Assembly: GCA_050789255.1 (NCBI GenBank)
Contig: JBOZRQ010000015.1
Coordinates: forward strand, 198,410-262,409
Reading direction: 5' to 3'
DNA length: 64,000 bases
DNA from: JBOZRQ01 sp050789255
GTDB lineage: Bacteria > Bacillota > Sulfobacillia > Symbiobacteriales > Symbiobacteriaceae
Of the stretch, positions 1-8,742 are shown piece by piece; position 1 is the first letter of the stretch; every line of letters starts with the position of its first letter. Below the pieces are notes generated by a model. The model did no database searches. It worked only from the letters and a program-made list of their open reading frames with translations, and had not been told where the DNA came from. Both the position numbers and the translations under genes were made by a program.

Positions 1-777
1 GTCCATCTGCGCCACCAGCACCCAGCCCTGGGGAAGCAGGCGCTGAACGGTCAGCACGTTCTTCCCGCCCTGCGGCACGGTACCGACCTCGGTCTTGCCG
101 GCCCGGGCCCGCTGTACGGCTGGCTCATCGGCCATAGCTGCCTGCTTTTCCACCAGGGCGGCATCCGGATGGGCCATCGCCTTGTTGTCGGCGTCCACAA
201 GCCAGGCAAAGCCCGTCGCGCCGATCTTGCTCTGACTGACCATGGCGGAGACCTGTTTCAGGTCAATCGTGCTGCTTAGCACCCCTTGCGTCACGCCGCC
301 GTTCTTGATCGGAACGGCCACCACCAGCCCGGGCTTGCCCGTCGTCTTCGAGATCAGGGTCTGATAGCCGCGCTCCGCGCCGCCCGCCACCTGCTGGAAC
401 CAGGCCCGGTCGGAGATCGAGTTCAGGGCCGAGTCATCGGACTTGGCCACATTCATACCGCCCATTCCGGATGTCTGGACAACCATCAGGTCGGTGCGGC
501 TCTTGGCCAGCGCCTGGAGCACCGGTTTCTGCTGGGCGGCGTCCATGGTGACCATGGCAGACTGCTGCGCAGCAGCCCGAAGGAGCTGTTCATGCATATC
601 CACGTAGTTCTGGATTCCGCCTGCGACCTTGTCCAGTTCCTGAGTCAGATTCCGTGCCGCCGCCGCCTCGAGCTCGGTGCGGCTCCACTGCCTAAGCATG
701 AAGCCAAGGAGCCCGACCGGGAGAATGCTGACCGCTACCATCGCGGCGACGATTCTCCAAAATACACCAATTCTCAC
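1..777 (-). CDS. Methyl-accepting chemotaxis protein, N-terminal sensor part (truncated by window edge)
   Basis: The 259 visible residues start at a GTG (complement of 775-777) behind an AGGGGG-type ribosome site, and the gene runs off the left edge. Residues about 9-28 form one membrane helix. The extracellular part that follows has the layout of a double-Cache sensor: a long amphipathic helix, then an Asp-Arg-Ala-Trp-Phe element typical of Cache folds, then a second alpha/beta unit ending near the edge. The HAMP and signalling domains would lie outside the window. A Cache-type histidine kinase or diguanylate cyclase is possible, because the output domain is not visible. Ligand unknown. Confidence 0.75.
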   Translation of the reverse strand, partial: MRIGVFWRIVAAMVAVSILPVGLLGFMLRQWSRTELEAAAARNLTQELDKVAGGIQNYVDMHEQLLRAAAQQSAMVTMDAAQQKPVLQALAKSRTDLMVVQTSGMGGMNVAKSDDSALNSISDRAWFQQVAGGAERGYQTLISKTTGKPGLVVAVPIKNGGVTQGVLSSTIDLKQVSAMVSQSKIGATGFAWLVDADNKAMAHPDAALVEKQAAMADEPAVQRARAGKTEVGTVPQGGKNVLTVQRLLPQGWVLVAQMD

Positions 778-880
778 TGTCGATTATCCCCCTACCAAAT
801 TTTTATAGTTACCCCATCTAAATACGTATATTTCCCGGGATTTCCTGTCTAGGTTGTTCCGCTTTACGAACAAAATACAG

Positions 881-914
881 AAACGCCCGCAGCCTTGATC
901 GGCAGCGGGCGTTT
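881..914 (-). terminator. Terminator after secF
   Basis: A 10-bp perfect stem (881-890 with 905-914) with a 14-nt loop lies 11 bases past the secF stop. On the minus strand it is followed by a T-rich run (TCTGTATTTTG). Confidence 0.75.
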
Positions 915-924
915 GTCTGTGGAG

Positions 925-1863
925 TTACGCCTTGGCAGGCGAGCCCTTGGCAGCGGGCGACTTGGTCTTGGTCTTCTTCTCGTCCGCCTGCTCCCAGAAG
1001 AGCCACAGCGCAGCGGCGATGAAGATCGAGGAGTAGGTGCCGGAGGTGATGCCGATCAGGAGCGTCATGGAGAAGTCCCAGATCGAATCGCCGCCGAGCG
1101 CCAGCAGGGCGATCAGCATCATCTGCACGGAAACGCCGGTGTACAGCGACCGGGTGATAACCTCCTGGATGGCCCGGGTGGCGAGCACGTCCAGCGGCTC
1201 ATTCTTCTTGCGGTTCTTCAGATCCTCACGGATCCGGTCAAACACGACGACGGTGTCGTTCATCGAGTAACCGAGCACGGTCAGAACCGCAGCCACGAAG
1301 GCCGAGTTGATCTGCACCCGGAAGACGGACATCAGGCCGAGGGTGATCACCAGGTCGTGAACCAGAGCGGCCACGGCGGTGATGCCGAACTTGAACTGGA
1401 ACCGCCACCAGATGTAGAGAATCTGGAGCACGGCAGCGATGGCGATGGCCATGGCCGCACGCTGGGTCAGCTCAGAGGAGACGCTGCCCGAGACGGTCTC
1501 CTCGCCCACCTTCTTGTAGGCGCCGATGCTCTCGAGGTCCTTGTACAGCTTCTCACGGCCAGCCGTGTCAAGCTCCTTGGTGGTGATCAGGAACTCGGAC
1601 TTGTCGGTGGCTTCGGCGCCCTTGACCTGCGCAGCCTTGACGACCGGGACTGCCCCCGTGGAGTCAGTGACAACCCGCTCGACGTCGCCAACGGCCACAA
1701 CCTTGTCATACTGGACGTCCAGCAGCACGCCGCCGGTGAAGTCGATGCCCTTGTTCATGCCGAGCGTGAAGAGCGCCACCAGGCTGGCCACCGTCAGGAC
1801 GATGGAGAAGGTGACCCACGCCTTGGCGTGCTTCATGTAGTTGATCTTCGTGAGGAAGTTCAT
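925..1863 (-). CDS. secF: Protein translocase subunit SecF
   Basis: SecF of the SecDF complex, which uses the proton gradient to help pull secreted proteins through SecYEG. The 312-residue length is normal. Residues 41-45 (DFTGG) are the first conserved block after membrane helix 1, and residues 198-213 carry the Gly-Tyr-Ser-Met-Asn-Asp-Thr...Phe-Asp-Arg signature of the transmembrane core. The frame stays open further upstream, but the start is set by the ATG at 1863, which overlaps the secD stop in a TAATG. SecD and SecF are therefore separate proteins that are translationally coupled, unlike the fused SecDF of Bacillus. Confidence 0.97.
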   Translation of the reverse strand: MNFLTKINYMKHAKAWVTFSIVLTVASLVALFTLGMNKGIDFTGGVLLDVQYDKVVAVGDVERVVTDSTGAVPVVKAAQVKGAEATDKSEFLITTKELDTAGREKLYKDLESIGAYKKVGEETVSGSVSSELTQRAAMAIAIAAVLQILYIWWRFQFKFGITAVAALVHDLVITLGLMSVFRVQINSAFVAAVLTVLGYSMNDTVVVFDRIREDLKNRKKNEPLDVLATRAIQEVITRSLYTGVSVQMMLIALLALGGDSIWDFSMTLLIGITSGTYSSIFIAAALWLFWEQADEKKTKTKSPAAKGSPAKA

Positions 1864-3083
1864 TAGCGAGCCACCTCCTTGACGCCAAACAGGTTCTTGC
1901 CGAACCAGCCGGTGGCAACGCAGAGGTTGATCAGCCAGCGGGTCAGGGTGATGGCGGTGAACATCGAGAGGCCGACGCCGACGACCAGGGTGAGGGCGAA
2001 GCCCTTGACCGGGCCGGTGCCCAGGTACCACAGAATGATACCGGCCAGGGCCGTGGTCACGTTGGAGTCGATAACGGTGGCATAGGCCCGGCTGAAGCCG
2101 GCGTCGATGCCGGAGCGCAGGCCCTTGCCGGCCCGCAGCTCCTCCTTGATGCGCTCGAAGATGATGACGTTGGCGTCAACCGCCATGCCGATCGAGAGCA
2201 GCAGGCCCGCGATGCCCGGCAGCGTAAAGACGGCGTTGATGGCGATCAGGAAGCCCAGCGTCAGGAAGGAGTACACGATCAGGGCGATGTTGGCCATCAG
2301 ACCGGGCACCCGGTAGAGGATCAGCATGAAGAGCACCACAGCCACCAGGCCGATCACGCCCGCCTCAGCGGACTTGGCCAGGGAGTCGGCGCCCAGCGTG
2401 GCGGTAACCACGCGGCTCTCCTCCATGACCAGCTTGACCGGCAGGGCGCCGCCGTTGATCAGGTCGGAGAGGGTCTGGGCCTCCTCCACGCTGAAGTTGC
2501 CGGTGATGACGGCCTCGTCGCCGACGATTTCGCTCTCAACCCGCGGGGCCGAGATCACTTCTTCGTCGAGCATGATGGAGATGGTCTGGCCGACCCACTT
2601 CTTGGTGGCCTCCTCGAACTTCTTGGGGCCCTCGCCCTGCAGCTTCAGGGTGACGAGGTAGCCGCCGTTCTGCTGGCTGCTGGCCACACCGGCCCTGGCA
2701 ATGTCCTTGCCGTTGAGGACCACGTTGCCGTCGGGATCCTTGAAGGTAAGCGCTGCGGTCTTACCGATGATCTCCTGCGCCTTCTCGGTGTCCTGCACGT
2801 CGGCGATCTCGACGACGATGCGGTTCTGGCCGTCGATCTGAACGACCGGCTCCGAGACGCCCAGCTTGTTAATACGATTCTCGATGACCTTCTTGGCCGC
2901 CTCAATCTTCTCCTTGGTCACGGGGCCAAGGTCGGACTCGACGCCCTTCAGCTTCATGTGGACGCCGCCCTTGAGGTCCAGGCCGAGCTTCATGTGCGAA
3001 TCAATGGGGTTCACTGCGGTGAAGTAGTACCCGACGCCGGCCAGCGCCAGGACCAGTGTCAATAGAATCGAAGCGGCCCGCAT
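1863..3083 (-). CDS. secD: Protein translocase subunit SecD
   Basis: Partner of SecF in the inner-membrane translocase complex. The chosen ATG at 3083 has an AAAGGAGG site at ideal spacing; the frame is open 14 codons further up without a ribosome site. The 406-residue product has an N-terminal membrane helix (about 5-22), the conserved Leu-Gly-Leu-Asp-Leu-Lys-Gly-Gly block (33-40), a periplasmic-type loop region and a C-terminal five-helix bundle with the Met-Ala-Val-Asp-Ala-Asn-Val...Phe-Glu-Arg motif. It is shorter than the enterobacterial protein (about 615 residues) but normal for Gram-positive split SecD. First gene of a two-gene operon. Confidence 0.97.
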   Translation of the reverse strand: MRAASILLTLVLALAGVGYYFTAVNPIDSHMKLGLDLKGGVHMKLKGVESDLGPVTKEKIEAAKKVIENRINKLGVSEPVVQIDGQNRIVVEIADVQDTEKAQEIIGKTAALTFKDPDGNVVLNGKDIARAGVASSQQNGGYLVTLKLQGEGPKKFEEATKKWVGQTISIMLDEEVISAPRVESEIVGDEAVITGNFSVEEAQTLSDLINGGALPVKLVMEESRVVTATLGADSLAKSAEAGVIGLVAVVLFMLILYRVPGLMANIALIVYSFLTLGFLIAINAVFTLPGIAGLLLSIGMAVDANVIIFERIKEELRAGKGLRSGIDAGFSRAYATVIDSNVTTALAGIILWYLGTGPVKGFALTLVVGVGLSMFTAITLTRWLINLCVATGWFGKNLFGVKEVAR

Positions 3084-3124
3084 GGCCCGTCCTCCTTTAA
3101 GTATCCAATATACCTGCCTAAGCA

Positions 3125-3153
3125 ATTCTACGGGCCGAATGGAGCCGTGTCAA
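3125..3153 (-). promoter_or_regulatory. Sigma-A type promoter for secD-secF
   Basis: On the minus strand a perfect TTGACA (3148-3153) and TAGAAT (3125-3130) are separated by exactly 17 bases, about 40 bases upstream of the secD start. Confidence 0.8.
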
Positions 3154-3180
3154 CCTTAGCAGGGTTGGACGTTCTGACAA

Positions 3181-3846
3181 TTACAGCAGTCTCGTGTCAT
3201 TGATGACCAGTTCAAACTTGCAGCCGAAGAACTGTGCGGCACGCCGGCACATGACCATGCGCACCAGGAAGATCTCAAAGTACTCCATGATCGCAATAAT
3301 TGATGTATCAATCTCGAGCATGAGGCGAATCTTCTTCTCTTCGGGCACGGCCACCAGATCACTGTGGGTCACCGCGTAATTCACCCGGTCGTGAATATCA
3401 AAGGTGGCGATCTCGCGGTTGTAGACCCGGCTGCGGTGCACGTCGGACTTGTCGGCCAGGATCAGGGCGGCGGCCAGGTCGTTGACCGGGTTGCCATACT
3501 CCTCCTCATGGTTGCCGATCGCTGCCATGACCTCGGCGATCTCGTCGGGCTCCATGCCCAGGCGGGTGAGGATGGTATGGGCCAGAAGGGCGCTGGTCTG
3601 CCCGTGGTCGTGGCGGTTTACCAGGTTGCCAATGTCGTGCAGCTGTGCGGCAATGCCCGCCAGCTCCCGCCTCCGCTCGGGTCGCCCCATGTCCTCAATC
3701 AACTTCATGGCGCGATGGGCCACCAACCCCACATGACGGAGGCCGTGCTCTGTGAAACCAATGGCAGAGAGCATCTCCTGCGCCTTCACAATGTAGGTCC
3801 GGACCTCGGGATCGGCCTTGATCGTCTGGAAGGTGACTTCGGACAT
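3181..3846 (-). CDS. HD-domain phosphohydrolase
   Basis: A 221-residue cytoplasmic protein of the HD superfamily of metal-dependent phosphohydrolases. The metal ligands follow the family order: His34/His38 before the core, the His70-Asp71 doublet in LHDIGN, then His79/His81 and a later Glu-rich helix. The length fits a single HD domain without a fused sensor. The start ATG at 3846 has an AGAGGAG site. It lies between signal peptidase I and secD on the same strand, with about 27 bases to lepB, so it may be co-transcribed with lepB. The substrate (a nucleotide or cyclic nucleotide) cannot be read from the sequence. Confidence 0.8.
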   Translation of the reverse strand: MSEVTFQTIKADPEVRTYIVKAQEMLSAIGFTEHGLRHVGLVAHRAMKLIEDMGRPERRRELAGIAAQLHDIGNLVNRHDHGQTSALLAHTILTRLGMEPDEIAEVMAAIGNHEEEYGNPVNDLAAALILADKSDVHRSRVYNREIATFDIHDRVNYAVTHSDLVAVPEEKKIRLMLEIDTSIIAIMEYFEIFLVRMVMCRRAAQFFGCKFELVINDTRLL

Positions 3847-3873
3847 GGGTCTGTTACCGCTCCTCTTTCGTGT

Positions 3874-4536
3874 CTACTTGCTTTCGGCTGCGAAGGACCG
3901 TCCGTGCTCCAGGTTGCTGAGACGCAGTTCGCTCAGGGGCCAGAAGAGGAAGAACGCCTTGCCTTCCACCTTGCTGATGGGAATCTGGCCGATCATGCGG
4001 GAGTCGAGGCTGCGGCCGCGATTGTCGCCCATGACGAAAATGTAACCGGGCTGAACCGTAGTGGGCGCCGTGTCGGCATATTGGGTGAACATCGTGTTCT
4101 TGTAGGGTTCGTCAACAGGCTTGTCGTTAATGTAGACGACGCCGCGCTTTACCTGCACGGTTTCGCCGGCGGTGGCAATCACCCGCTTGATCAGCTCGCG
4201 GCTGGGCGTGCCGGGGTCCTGAAGCACGACGATTTCGCCCGGGGCCGGATCGCGGAACCGGTAGAGCAGCTTGTTGACCAGGAGGCGCTCTGCCGTGTGC
4301 AGGGTGGGCTCCATGGACTCGCCCTCCACCAGGTAAACCTGGACCACGAAGGTGCGGATCAGGAGAGCGATTACCAGGGCGAATACGATGGTCTCGATCC
4401 ATTCCCGGGCGGCGCTCTTTTTGGGCTTGGGAGGGTTGCCGGGCTGCTCGCCCCCCGGGGCGCCGTCCTGCCCACCCTGCTCCGATGCGGCAACCAGCTC
4501 GGGCTCCTTGGGCGTTTCGGGATGACTGGACTCCAT
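3874..4536 (-). CDS. lepB: Signal peptidase I
   Basis: Membrane-bound serine/lysine protease that removes signal peptides from exported proteins. After a hydrophilic Pro/Gly/Glu-rich cytoplasmic tail of about 44 residues comes one membrane helix (46-66). The catalytic Ser74 is in Gly-Glu-Ser-Met-Glu-Pro-Thr-Leu and the general-base Lys117 in Leu-Ile-Lys-Arg-Val. The Gly-Asp-Asn...Ser-Asp-Ser-Arg box is at 170-180. The 220 residues and single helix match the Bacillus SipS type, apart from the long N-terminal tail. The ATG overlaps the upstream stop (TAATG), so translation is coupled to the P-loop gene. Confidence 0.95.
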   Translation of the reverse strand: MESSHPETPKEPELVAASEQGGQDGAPGGEQPGNPPKPKKSAAREWIETIVFALVIALLIRTFVVQVYLVEGESMEPTLHTAERLLVNKLLYRFRDPAPGEIVVLQDPGTPSRELIKRVIATAGETVQVKRGVVYINDKPVDEPYKNTMFTQYADTAPTTVQPGYIFVMGDNRGRSLDSRMIGQIPISKVEGKAFFLFWPLSELRLSNLEHGRSFAAESK

Positions 4537-4970
4537 TACTCTCTCTCCTCATGCGGTGAAGATTGTCTGCGCCAATCCTTCACCCAGTCAACCACGGCCT
4601 GGCGCACCTGATCGATGCTGAGGTCGTCGGTGGGCAGGTAAAGGTCACTTACCTCTCGGGCGGTCTTCAGTCGGTCGCGCTGCTCGGCCAGACGCTCAGG
4701 GCCATAGCCAATGTGCGGCCGGCGCAGCTTGGTTGTCTCCCAGCGGGCGTCGAGCATCACCAGGATGTTGCACTCGGGGTGCAGCTTCTCCCAGAGCCTG
4801 CGGACAACCGAATGCTCCTGTGGAACGGTGTGCGCTTTGATCCCGACCTGGGCCAGCCCCTCCGCGAGGGTCGTTTTGCCCGAGGCGCAAACGCCTACGA
4901 TGGCTATGCAGGGTTCTTTCAAACGGGTCGCCTCCACCTTCTTGGGATCAGGGGTGGCCATGCGTTCCAC
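4536..4970 (-). CDS. Small P-loop NTPase / nucleotide kinase-like protein
   Basis: A 144-residue protein with a clear Walker A motif at residues 26-34 (Gly-Val-Cys-Ala-Ser-Gly-Lys-Thr-Thr) in a compact adenylate-kinase-like fold. A hydrophobic strand (NILVMLDAR) follows, with a Glu/Arg-rich helix after it. It may phosphorylate a small molecule or bind a nucleotide; the substrate is not evident. Its start lies inside the 3' end of the phosphatase gene (ATG at 4970, or a second ATG at 4961), and its stop overlaps the lepB start. The three genes therefore form a translationally coupled unit. No assigned name is offered. Confidence 0.75.
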   Translation of the reverse strand: MERMATPDPKKVEATRLKEPCIAIVGVCASGKTTLAEGLAQVGIKAHTVPQEHSVVRRLWEKLHPECNILVMLDARWETTKLRRPHIGYGPERLAEQRDRLKTAREVSDLYLPTDDLSIDQVRQAVVDWVKDWRRQSSPHEERE

Positions 4971-5691
4971 CGAAGGGCATGACCACGGACAATCGCCTGA
5001 TCATGTCCTCGTCCGTACGGGGAGCCAGTCCCACCGCCAGCACCGACATATCGTCGGCGGGGCGCCGCCGGTCGAGCTCCAGGGCCCGCTCCAGCACGCC
5101 GTCGGCCAGTTCACGGACGCGGTGCGGCTCGGCGGCCGCCACCATGGTTGCGATGTCCGCCATGTCAAGCTGTGCGTTGTAGCGCCGGCCTGCCGAGTAG
5201 ACGCCGTCGGTGAAGGCCAGCACAAGCAACCCGGCCTGGAGGGGAATTTCGGTGATGAGCGGCTTCATAAGTTCGTGGACGCCAATGGGCTCGACGAACT
5301 GCTCCAACCGCTCCACCACGCCATCCGGGGTGCGCAGGAAAACCGGGACGTGCGTGTTCCGGGTGATGACCAGACTCTTGGTGCGGAAATCGACGGAGAC
5401 CATGGTCAGTTCGGTAGAAACCTTGCCGTCGCGGGCTGCGTAGAGGTGGTCGTGAACGCCGCGGGCGACGGCTCCGTCGCGAACGCCATCCGCGATGAGC
5501 TGGGCCGCCTTGGCCACCACCAGGTGGCTTACGCGCTTGGCCGCCCGGCCGTGGGTCTGACCGTCGGCCATGATCGCTGTCATGCCGCCCCGGGGGCGTT
5601 CAACAACCTCGACCGTGTCTCCGCTTTCCCCCAGGCCAAACTTGGGTACCTTGGCTGCTGCGATGTATGCTTCCACGGGAGACAGGGTCAC
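4948..5691 (-). CDS. PPM-family (SpoIIE-like) serine/threonine phosphatase
   Basis: A stand-alone 247-residue phosphatase of the PPM/SpoIIE type. The metal-binding aspartates fall where the family has them: Asp43 in MADGQTHG, Asp162 in FTDGVYSAG and Asp213-Asp214 in the Pro-Ala-Asp-Asp-Met-Ser box near the C terminus. There is no membrane segment or sensor domain, so it probably acts on a cytoplasmic phosphoprotein such as an anti-sigma-factor antagonist. No partner kinase or STAS protein is visible nearby. It leads the coupled unit phosphatase / P-loop protein / signal peptidase. Confidence 0.82.
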   Translation of the reverse strand: MTLSPVEAYIAAAKVPKFGLGESGDTVEVVERPRGGMTAIMADGQTHGRAAKRVSHLVVAKAAQLIADGVRDGAVARGVHDHLYAARDGKVSTELTMVSVDFRTKSLVITRNTHVPVFLRTPDGVVERLEQFVEPIGVHELMKPLITEIPLQAGLLVLAFTDGVYSAGRRYNAQLDMADIATMVAAAEPHRVRELADGVLERALELDRRRPADDMSVLAVGLAPRTDEDMIRRLSVVMPFGGTHGHP

Positions 5692-5758
5692 CTCCGATGA
5701 GATGCACTCTCCATTTTACGTCAGCGCGTCTGAAGCGTAAAGTTAACTTCGTTTGAAC

Positions 5759-6430
5759 TCAGGGCTCGTCGCTGCGCACCGAAAGCAGCTGGACCGCCTT
5801 GCGGAGCGTCGTCGGGGAGATGCCGGCAGCGATGGCCTCCTGGACGACCTGGTAGTAGGCGCTGAGCTTGTCCGGGCTGAGTCCGGTGTCATCGGGGACG
5901 GCGCCGCCAAAGAAGTCGCCGCGGACAAAGAAGTCCATGCTGAGGCCGACCTGGCTGGAAAGGCGCTTGAGCAGATGGCTTTCGAGGGGCGCCCGGCCCC
6001 GCAGAACGTCGTCGAGCGACTGGGGGGTGTAGCCCAGGCGGGCGGCGACCTGGCGCCGATCCAGCACGGTGGGGTAGGCGCTCTCCAGGTACCTGAGCAC
6101 CTCTTCGATGCGCCCCTGGATCGGCTCGAACTTCAGCGCCTGGCGCCTTTGGGAGCCCAGGGCTTCGTAGTGGCGGAAAAAGCCGATGCGCAGTTCGTTG
6201 GGCGAGGGCTCTTCCCCTAGCAGTATGTACGCTTCGGTGGTTGCAAAGTAGTCGGACAGGCGCCGCAGCAGGTCGGCAGGGGGCTGGCGCCTGGGTCCGC
6301 TCTCCAGGCGGAGCAGATCGCTGTACGGCACGGACAACGCTACGGCCAGTTCCTTCACGCTGATCGACCGCGCCGCCCGCAACATCCCCAAACGCTCTCC
6401 GAGACCGCTCACCACGCCCTGCCCCCTCAT
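5759..6430 (-). CDS. XRE-family transcriptional regulator
   Basis: About 223 residues with an N-terminal helix-turn-helix of the XRE/Cro type (roughly residues 10-65: a Leu-Arg-Ala-Ala-Arg helix, Ser-Val-Lys-Glu-Leu-Ala, then a recognition helix). A helical C-terminal part follows with a second weak helix-turn-helix-like unit (TVLDRRQVAARLGY). The start is uncertain. The ATG at 6430 has a poor ribosome site, while a GTG at 6415 (five codons in) has AGGGGG at good spacing; the frame extends further upstream without support. Divergent from the small gene at 6604. Target unknown. Confidence 0.75.
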   Translation of the reverse strand: MRGQGVVSGLGERLGMLRAARSISVKELAVALSVPYSDLLRLESGPRRQPPADLLRRLSDYFATTEAYILLGEEPSPNELRIGFFRHYEALGSQRRQALKFEPIQGRIEEVLRYLESAYPTVLDRRQVAARLGYTPQSLDDVLRGRAPLESHLLKRLSSQVGLSMDFFVRGDFFGGAVPDDTGLSPDKLSAYYQVVQEAIAAGISPTTLRKAVQLLSVRSDEP

Positions 6431-6530
6431 CGTTATCACTGCGATCCGGGACGTGGCTACATTATACCTGATTTCGTATTGCAGTTTCGACAATCGCCAA
6501 CAAAATATCCTATATTTTTACAGTGATCTG

Positions 6531-6559
6531 TTGCGTCCAATGGGAACATTTGGTATACT
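6531..6559 (+). promoter_or_regulatory. Sigma-A type promoter for the small gene at 6604
   Basis: TTGCGT (6531-6536) and TATACT (6554-6559) with 17-base spacing, about 45 bases before the start codon. Confidence 0.65.
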
Positions 6560-6603
6560 TTTCCTGGAAGTAAAATACATGTAAGTAAAGAGAGGTGCCG
6601 TTC

Positions 6604-6834
6604 GTGGGTCTCGTTATTCCCATGGAGTCGCGCAAGCCGGTGCGCCGCAAGTTGCAGCAGGTTCCCAACCGGCAGGAGCTCCCCCTCATGCTTGCCCGCC
6701 TACTGGCCGCCGGTGCCACCGACTTCACCCGTGTCGCCCTGGACGCCTGGGGCAAGCATGAACTGGAGCCCGAGGAGCTAATGGAACTATGCGAAACCTA
6801 TGCCTCCGTTGCCGGACTCGAAACTTTAGCCTAA
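6604..6834 (+). CDS. Small conserved-type hypothetical protein
   Basis: A 76-residue soluble protein starting at GTG 6604 behind AGAGAGGTG; an in-frame GTG at 6595 lies inside that ribosome site and is unlikely. It has a basic N terminus followed by mostly helical sequence with a Glu-rich end (Glu-Leu-Glu-Pro-Glu-Glu-Leu-Met-Glu-Leu). It has its own promoter and is followed by a strong hairpin, so it is a monocistronic unit. I do not recognise a family. The short acidic C-terminal helix could bind a partner protein, but that is only a guess. Confidence 0.6.
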   Translation: MGLVIPMESRKPVRRKLQQVPNRQELPLMLARLLAAGATDFTRVALDAWGKHELEPEELMELCETYASVAGLETLA

Positions 6835-6841
6835 ACTCGTG

Positions 6842-6865
6842 GGACCGCCGGGAAACCGGCGGTCC
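6842..6865. terminator. Convergent-gene hairpin
   Basis: A perfect 10-bp GC-rich stem (6842-6851 / 6856-6865) closed by a GAAA tetraloop, between convergent genes ending at 6834 and 6873. It has no T-run, so termination strength is uncertain. Confidence 0.6.
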
Positions 6866-6872
6866 TGCGCGT

Positions 6873-8726
6873 CTATCGGGGCCGAAGGATCACCTGAAGC
6901 AGGGGCGCCCCGGCCGTCACCCGGTCGGATTGCAGCGGGGTCAGCCTTTCGACCTGGTCCATGTTGGTCACGAGCAGCGGGGTGACCGTCGACTTGCCGT
7001 GGGCAATGAGTACCCCGAGGTCGAACCGGCCCAGTTCCTGACCAGGCTTGACCTGATCGCCTTCCACTACGGCGACGGTGAAGCCCTCCCCCTTGAGGGC
7101 GACCGTGTCAATGCCCACGTGAAGCAGCAACTCCAGCCCTTCATCGGTGATAAGGCCAATGGCGTGCCCGCCGGGGAAGACATGGGCCACCCGGGCCTTA
7201 ACCGGGGAGAGCAGGCACCCCTCGCTCGGCTCCAGGGCGATCCCGTCCCCGGCCAGTCGCCCTGCGAAGACCGGGTCGGGCACCTCCTCCAGGGGAATGA
7301 CCCGGCCGGAAAGCGGGCTCACCAGGGTAATGGCAGCCCGAGCCGGCTGGCCGCCCATGGCCGCCCGAATCTGGTCGGCGATCACGGCTGCCCGGGCGCC
7401 CACCACGACCTGCACTGTCCCGGCGGCACCTTTGAGGACGGCGCCCGCCCCCAGCCTGCGCAGGGCCGCCTCGTCGACTCGGTCCTGGTCGCGGGCCGTG
7501 ACGCGCAGGCGCGTCATGCAGGCGTCCAGGGTATCCAGGTTCGCGGCCCCGCCGAGGGCGTGCAGGAAGGCAGCTCCCTCTCCCGCGGGCCCCGGGGCGG
7601 CTGCGTCGGCAGCCGGGGTCTCGTCGGTCTGTCCCAGGATCGGCGGCCGCAGCCAGCGGATGACCGCCCGGAAGCTGAAGTAGTAGAGCGCCAAGTAGCC
7701 CAGCCCGAGCGGGAAGATCAGCCAGCCGTTCTGTGCCCGGTGCCAGTTGATCAGGATCATGGGCAGGGCATAGCCGCCCAGGTGGATGTCGAGCGCCCAG
7801 CCGAGCAGGCTCGCCAGGCCCGAGAGGACCACGTGGAGCCCGAAGAGCACGGGAGAAGCGAAGATATAGGCGAACTCGATGGGCTCGGTGATGCCGAGCA
7901 CCGCAGCGGTCAGGATTCCGGTGGTCATCAGGCCGGCGACCCGGCGCCGCTGCTCCGGACGTGCCTCCTGGATCATCGCCAGGGCGGCGCCCGGGGCCGC
8001 AAAGCCCAGGGTGACGAAGAAGCCGCTCAGCAGCCGGCCCGCCTGCGGGTCGCCGGCCAGGAAGCGCAGGTATTCGCCCGCCACCATTTTGCCGGTGGCC
8101 GGGTCAAGCCAGCCGCCCATCTGGGTATCGACGACCTGCATGAGCAGCTGATGGAGCCCCGTGGGCAGCAGCAGGCGCAGGGCGGCGCCGTAGACGAAGG
8201 CGCCCGCTCCGCCCGCACTGTAGATCCATTGGCCCAGGGTGTTGATCGCCCCTTGGATCGGCGGCCAGAAGTAGCCGAACAGGAAGCCCAAGGCGATGCC
8301 GGCCAGGGCGGCAGCCTGAGGGCCCAGCCGTTTGCCGCTGAACAGGGCGAGGTACTCCGGCAGTTCCACGTGCTTGACCCGGTTGTAGATCCAGGTGCAG
8401 ACCGCACCGGCGATCAGGCCGCCGAGGACGCCCACGTTCAGGGAAGGATCGCCCGAAACCGCCTCGGCCACGGAGACCATCACCAGAAAGCCGGTGGCGA
8501 CCGAAAGAGCGCCCATCGCCTCGCCATCGGCAAAGCCAATGCTGATGCCGATTCCGTAGAAGAGCGGCAGCCAGGAGCGAATCACCGCCAGACCGGCCGC
8601 CTCCACCGGGGCAATACCCAACTGTGTGCCGATCGCCAGCAGGATCGCGGCCAGGGGCAGGAAGGTCACCGGGACGATAATGCCGGCTGCGAGCCGCTGA
8701 ACGAACTGGTCCCGGGAAGAGCGCAC
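6873..8726 (-). CDS. PTS EIICBA, N-acetylglucosamine/glucose-type sugar transporter
   Basis: A 617-residue phosphotransferase permease with domains in the order C-B-A. The EIIC membrane domain fills about residues 1-370. EIIB carries its phospho-Cys near residue 403 in Leu-Asp-Ala-Cys-Met-Thr-Arg-Leu-Arg. EIIA of the glucose class carries its active His near 536 in Leu-Leu-His-Val-Gly-Ile-Asp. The start is GTG 8726, with AGAGGGGG upstream; the open frame extends 51 codons further into chbG but is unsupported there. The C-B-A fusion is typical of NagE-like permeases. With the GH4 and ChbG genes upstream in the same unit, import and phosphorylation of GlcNAc, chitobiose or a related beta-glycoside is likely. 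Confidence 0.88.
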   Translation of the reverse strand: MRSSRDQFVQRLAAGIIVPVTFLPLAAILLAIGTQLGIAPVEAAGLAVIRSWLPLFYGIGISIGFADGEAMGALSVATGFLVMVSVAEAVSGDPSLNVGVLGGLIAGAVCTWIYNRVKHVELPEYLALFSGKRLGPQAAALAGIALGFLFGYFWPPIQGAINTLGQWIYSAGGAGAFVYGAALRLLLPTGLHQLLMQVVDTQMGGWLDPATGKMVAGEYLRFLAGDPQAGRLLSGFFVTLGFAAPGAALAMIQEARPEQRRRVAGLMTTGILTAAVLGITEPIEFAYIFASPVLFGLHVVLSGLASLLGWALDIHLGGYALPMILINWHRAQNGWLIFPLGLGYLALYYFSFRAVIRWLRPPILGQTDETPAADAAAPGPAGEGAAFLHALGGAANLDTLDACMTRLRVTARDQDRVDEAALRRLGAGAVLKGAAGTVQVVVGARAAVIADQIRAAMGGQPARAAITLVSPLSGRVIPLEEVPDPVFAGRLAGDGIALEPSEGCLLSPVKARVAHVFPGGHAIGLITDEGLELLLHVGIDTVALKGEGFTVAVVEGDQVKPGQELGRFDLGVLIAHGKSTVTPLLVTNMDQVERLTPLQSDRVTAGAPLLQVILRPR

Positions 8727-8742
8727 CGGATGGGCCCCCTCT

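Noticed and set aside
286..852. A 188-codon plus-strand frame at the left edge
   Set aside because: The minus strand encodes a membrane helix plus Cache domain in a well-started frame; the plus frame has no motif.
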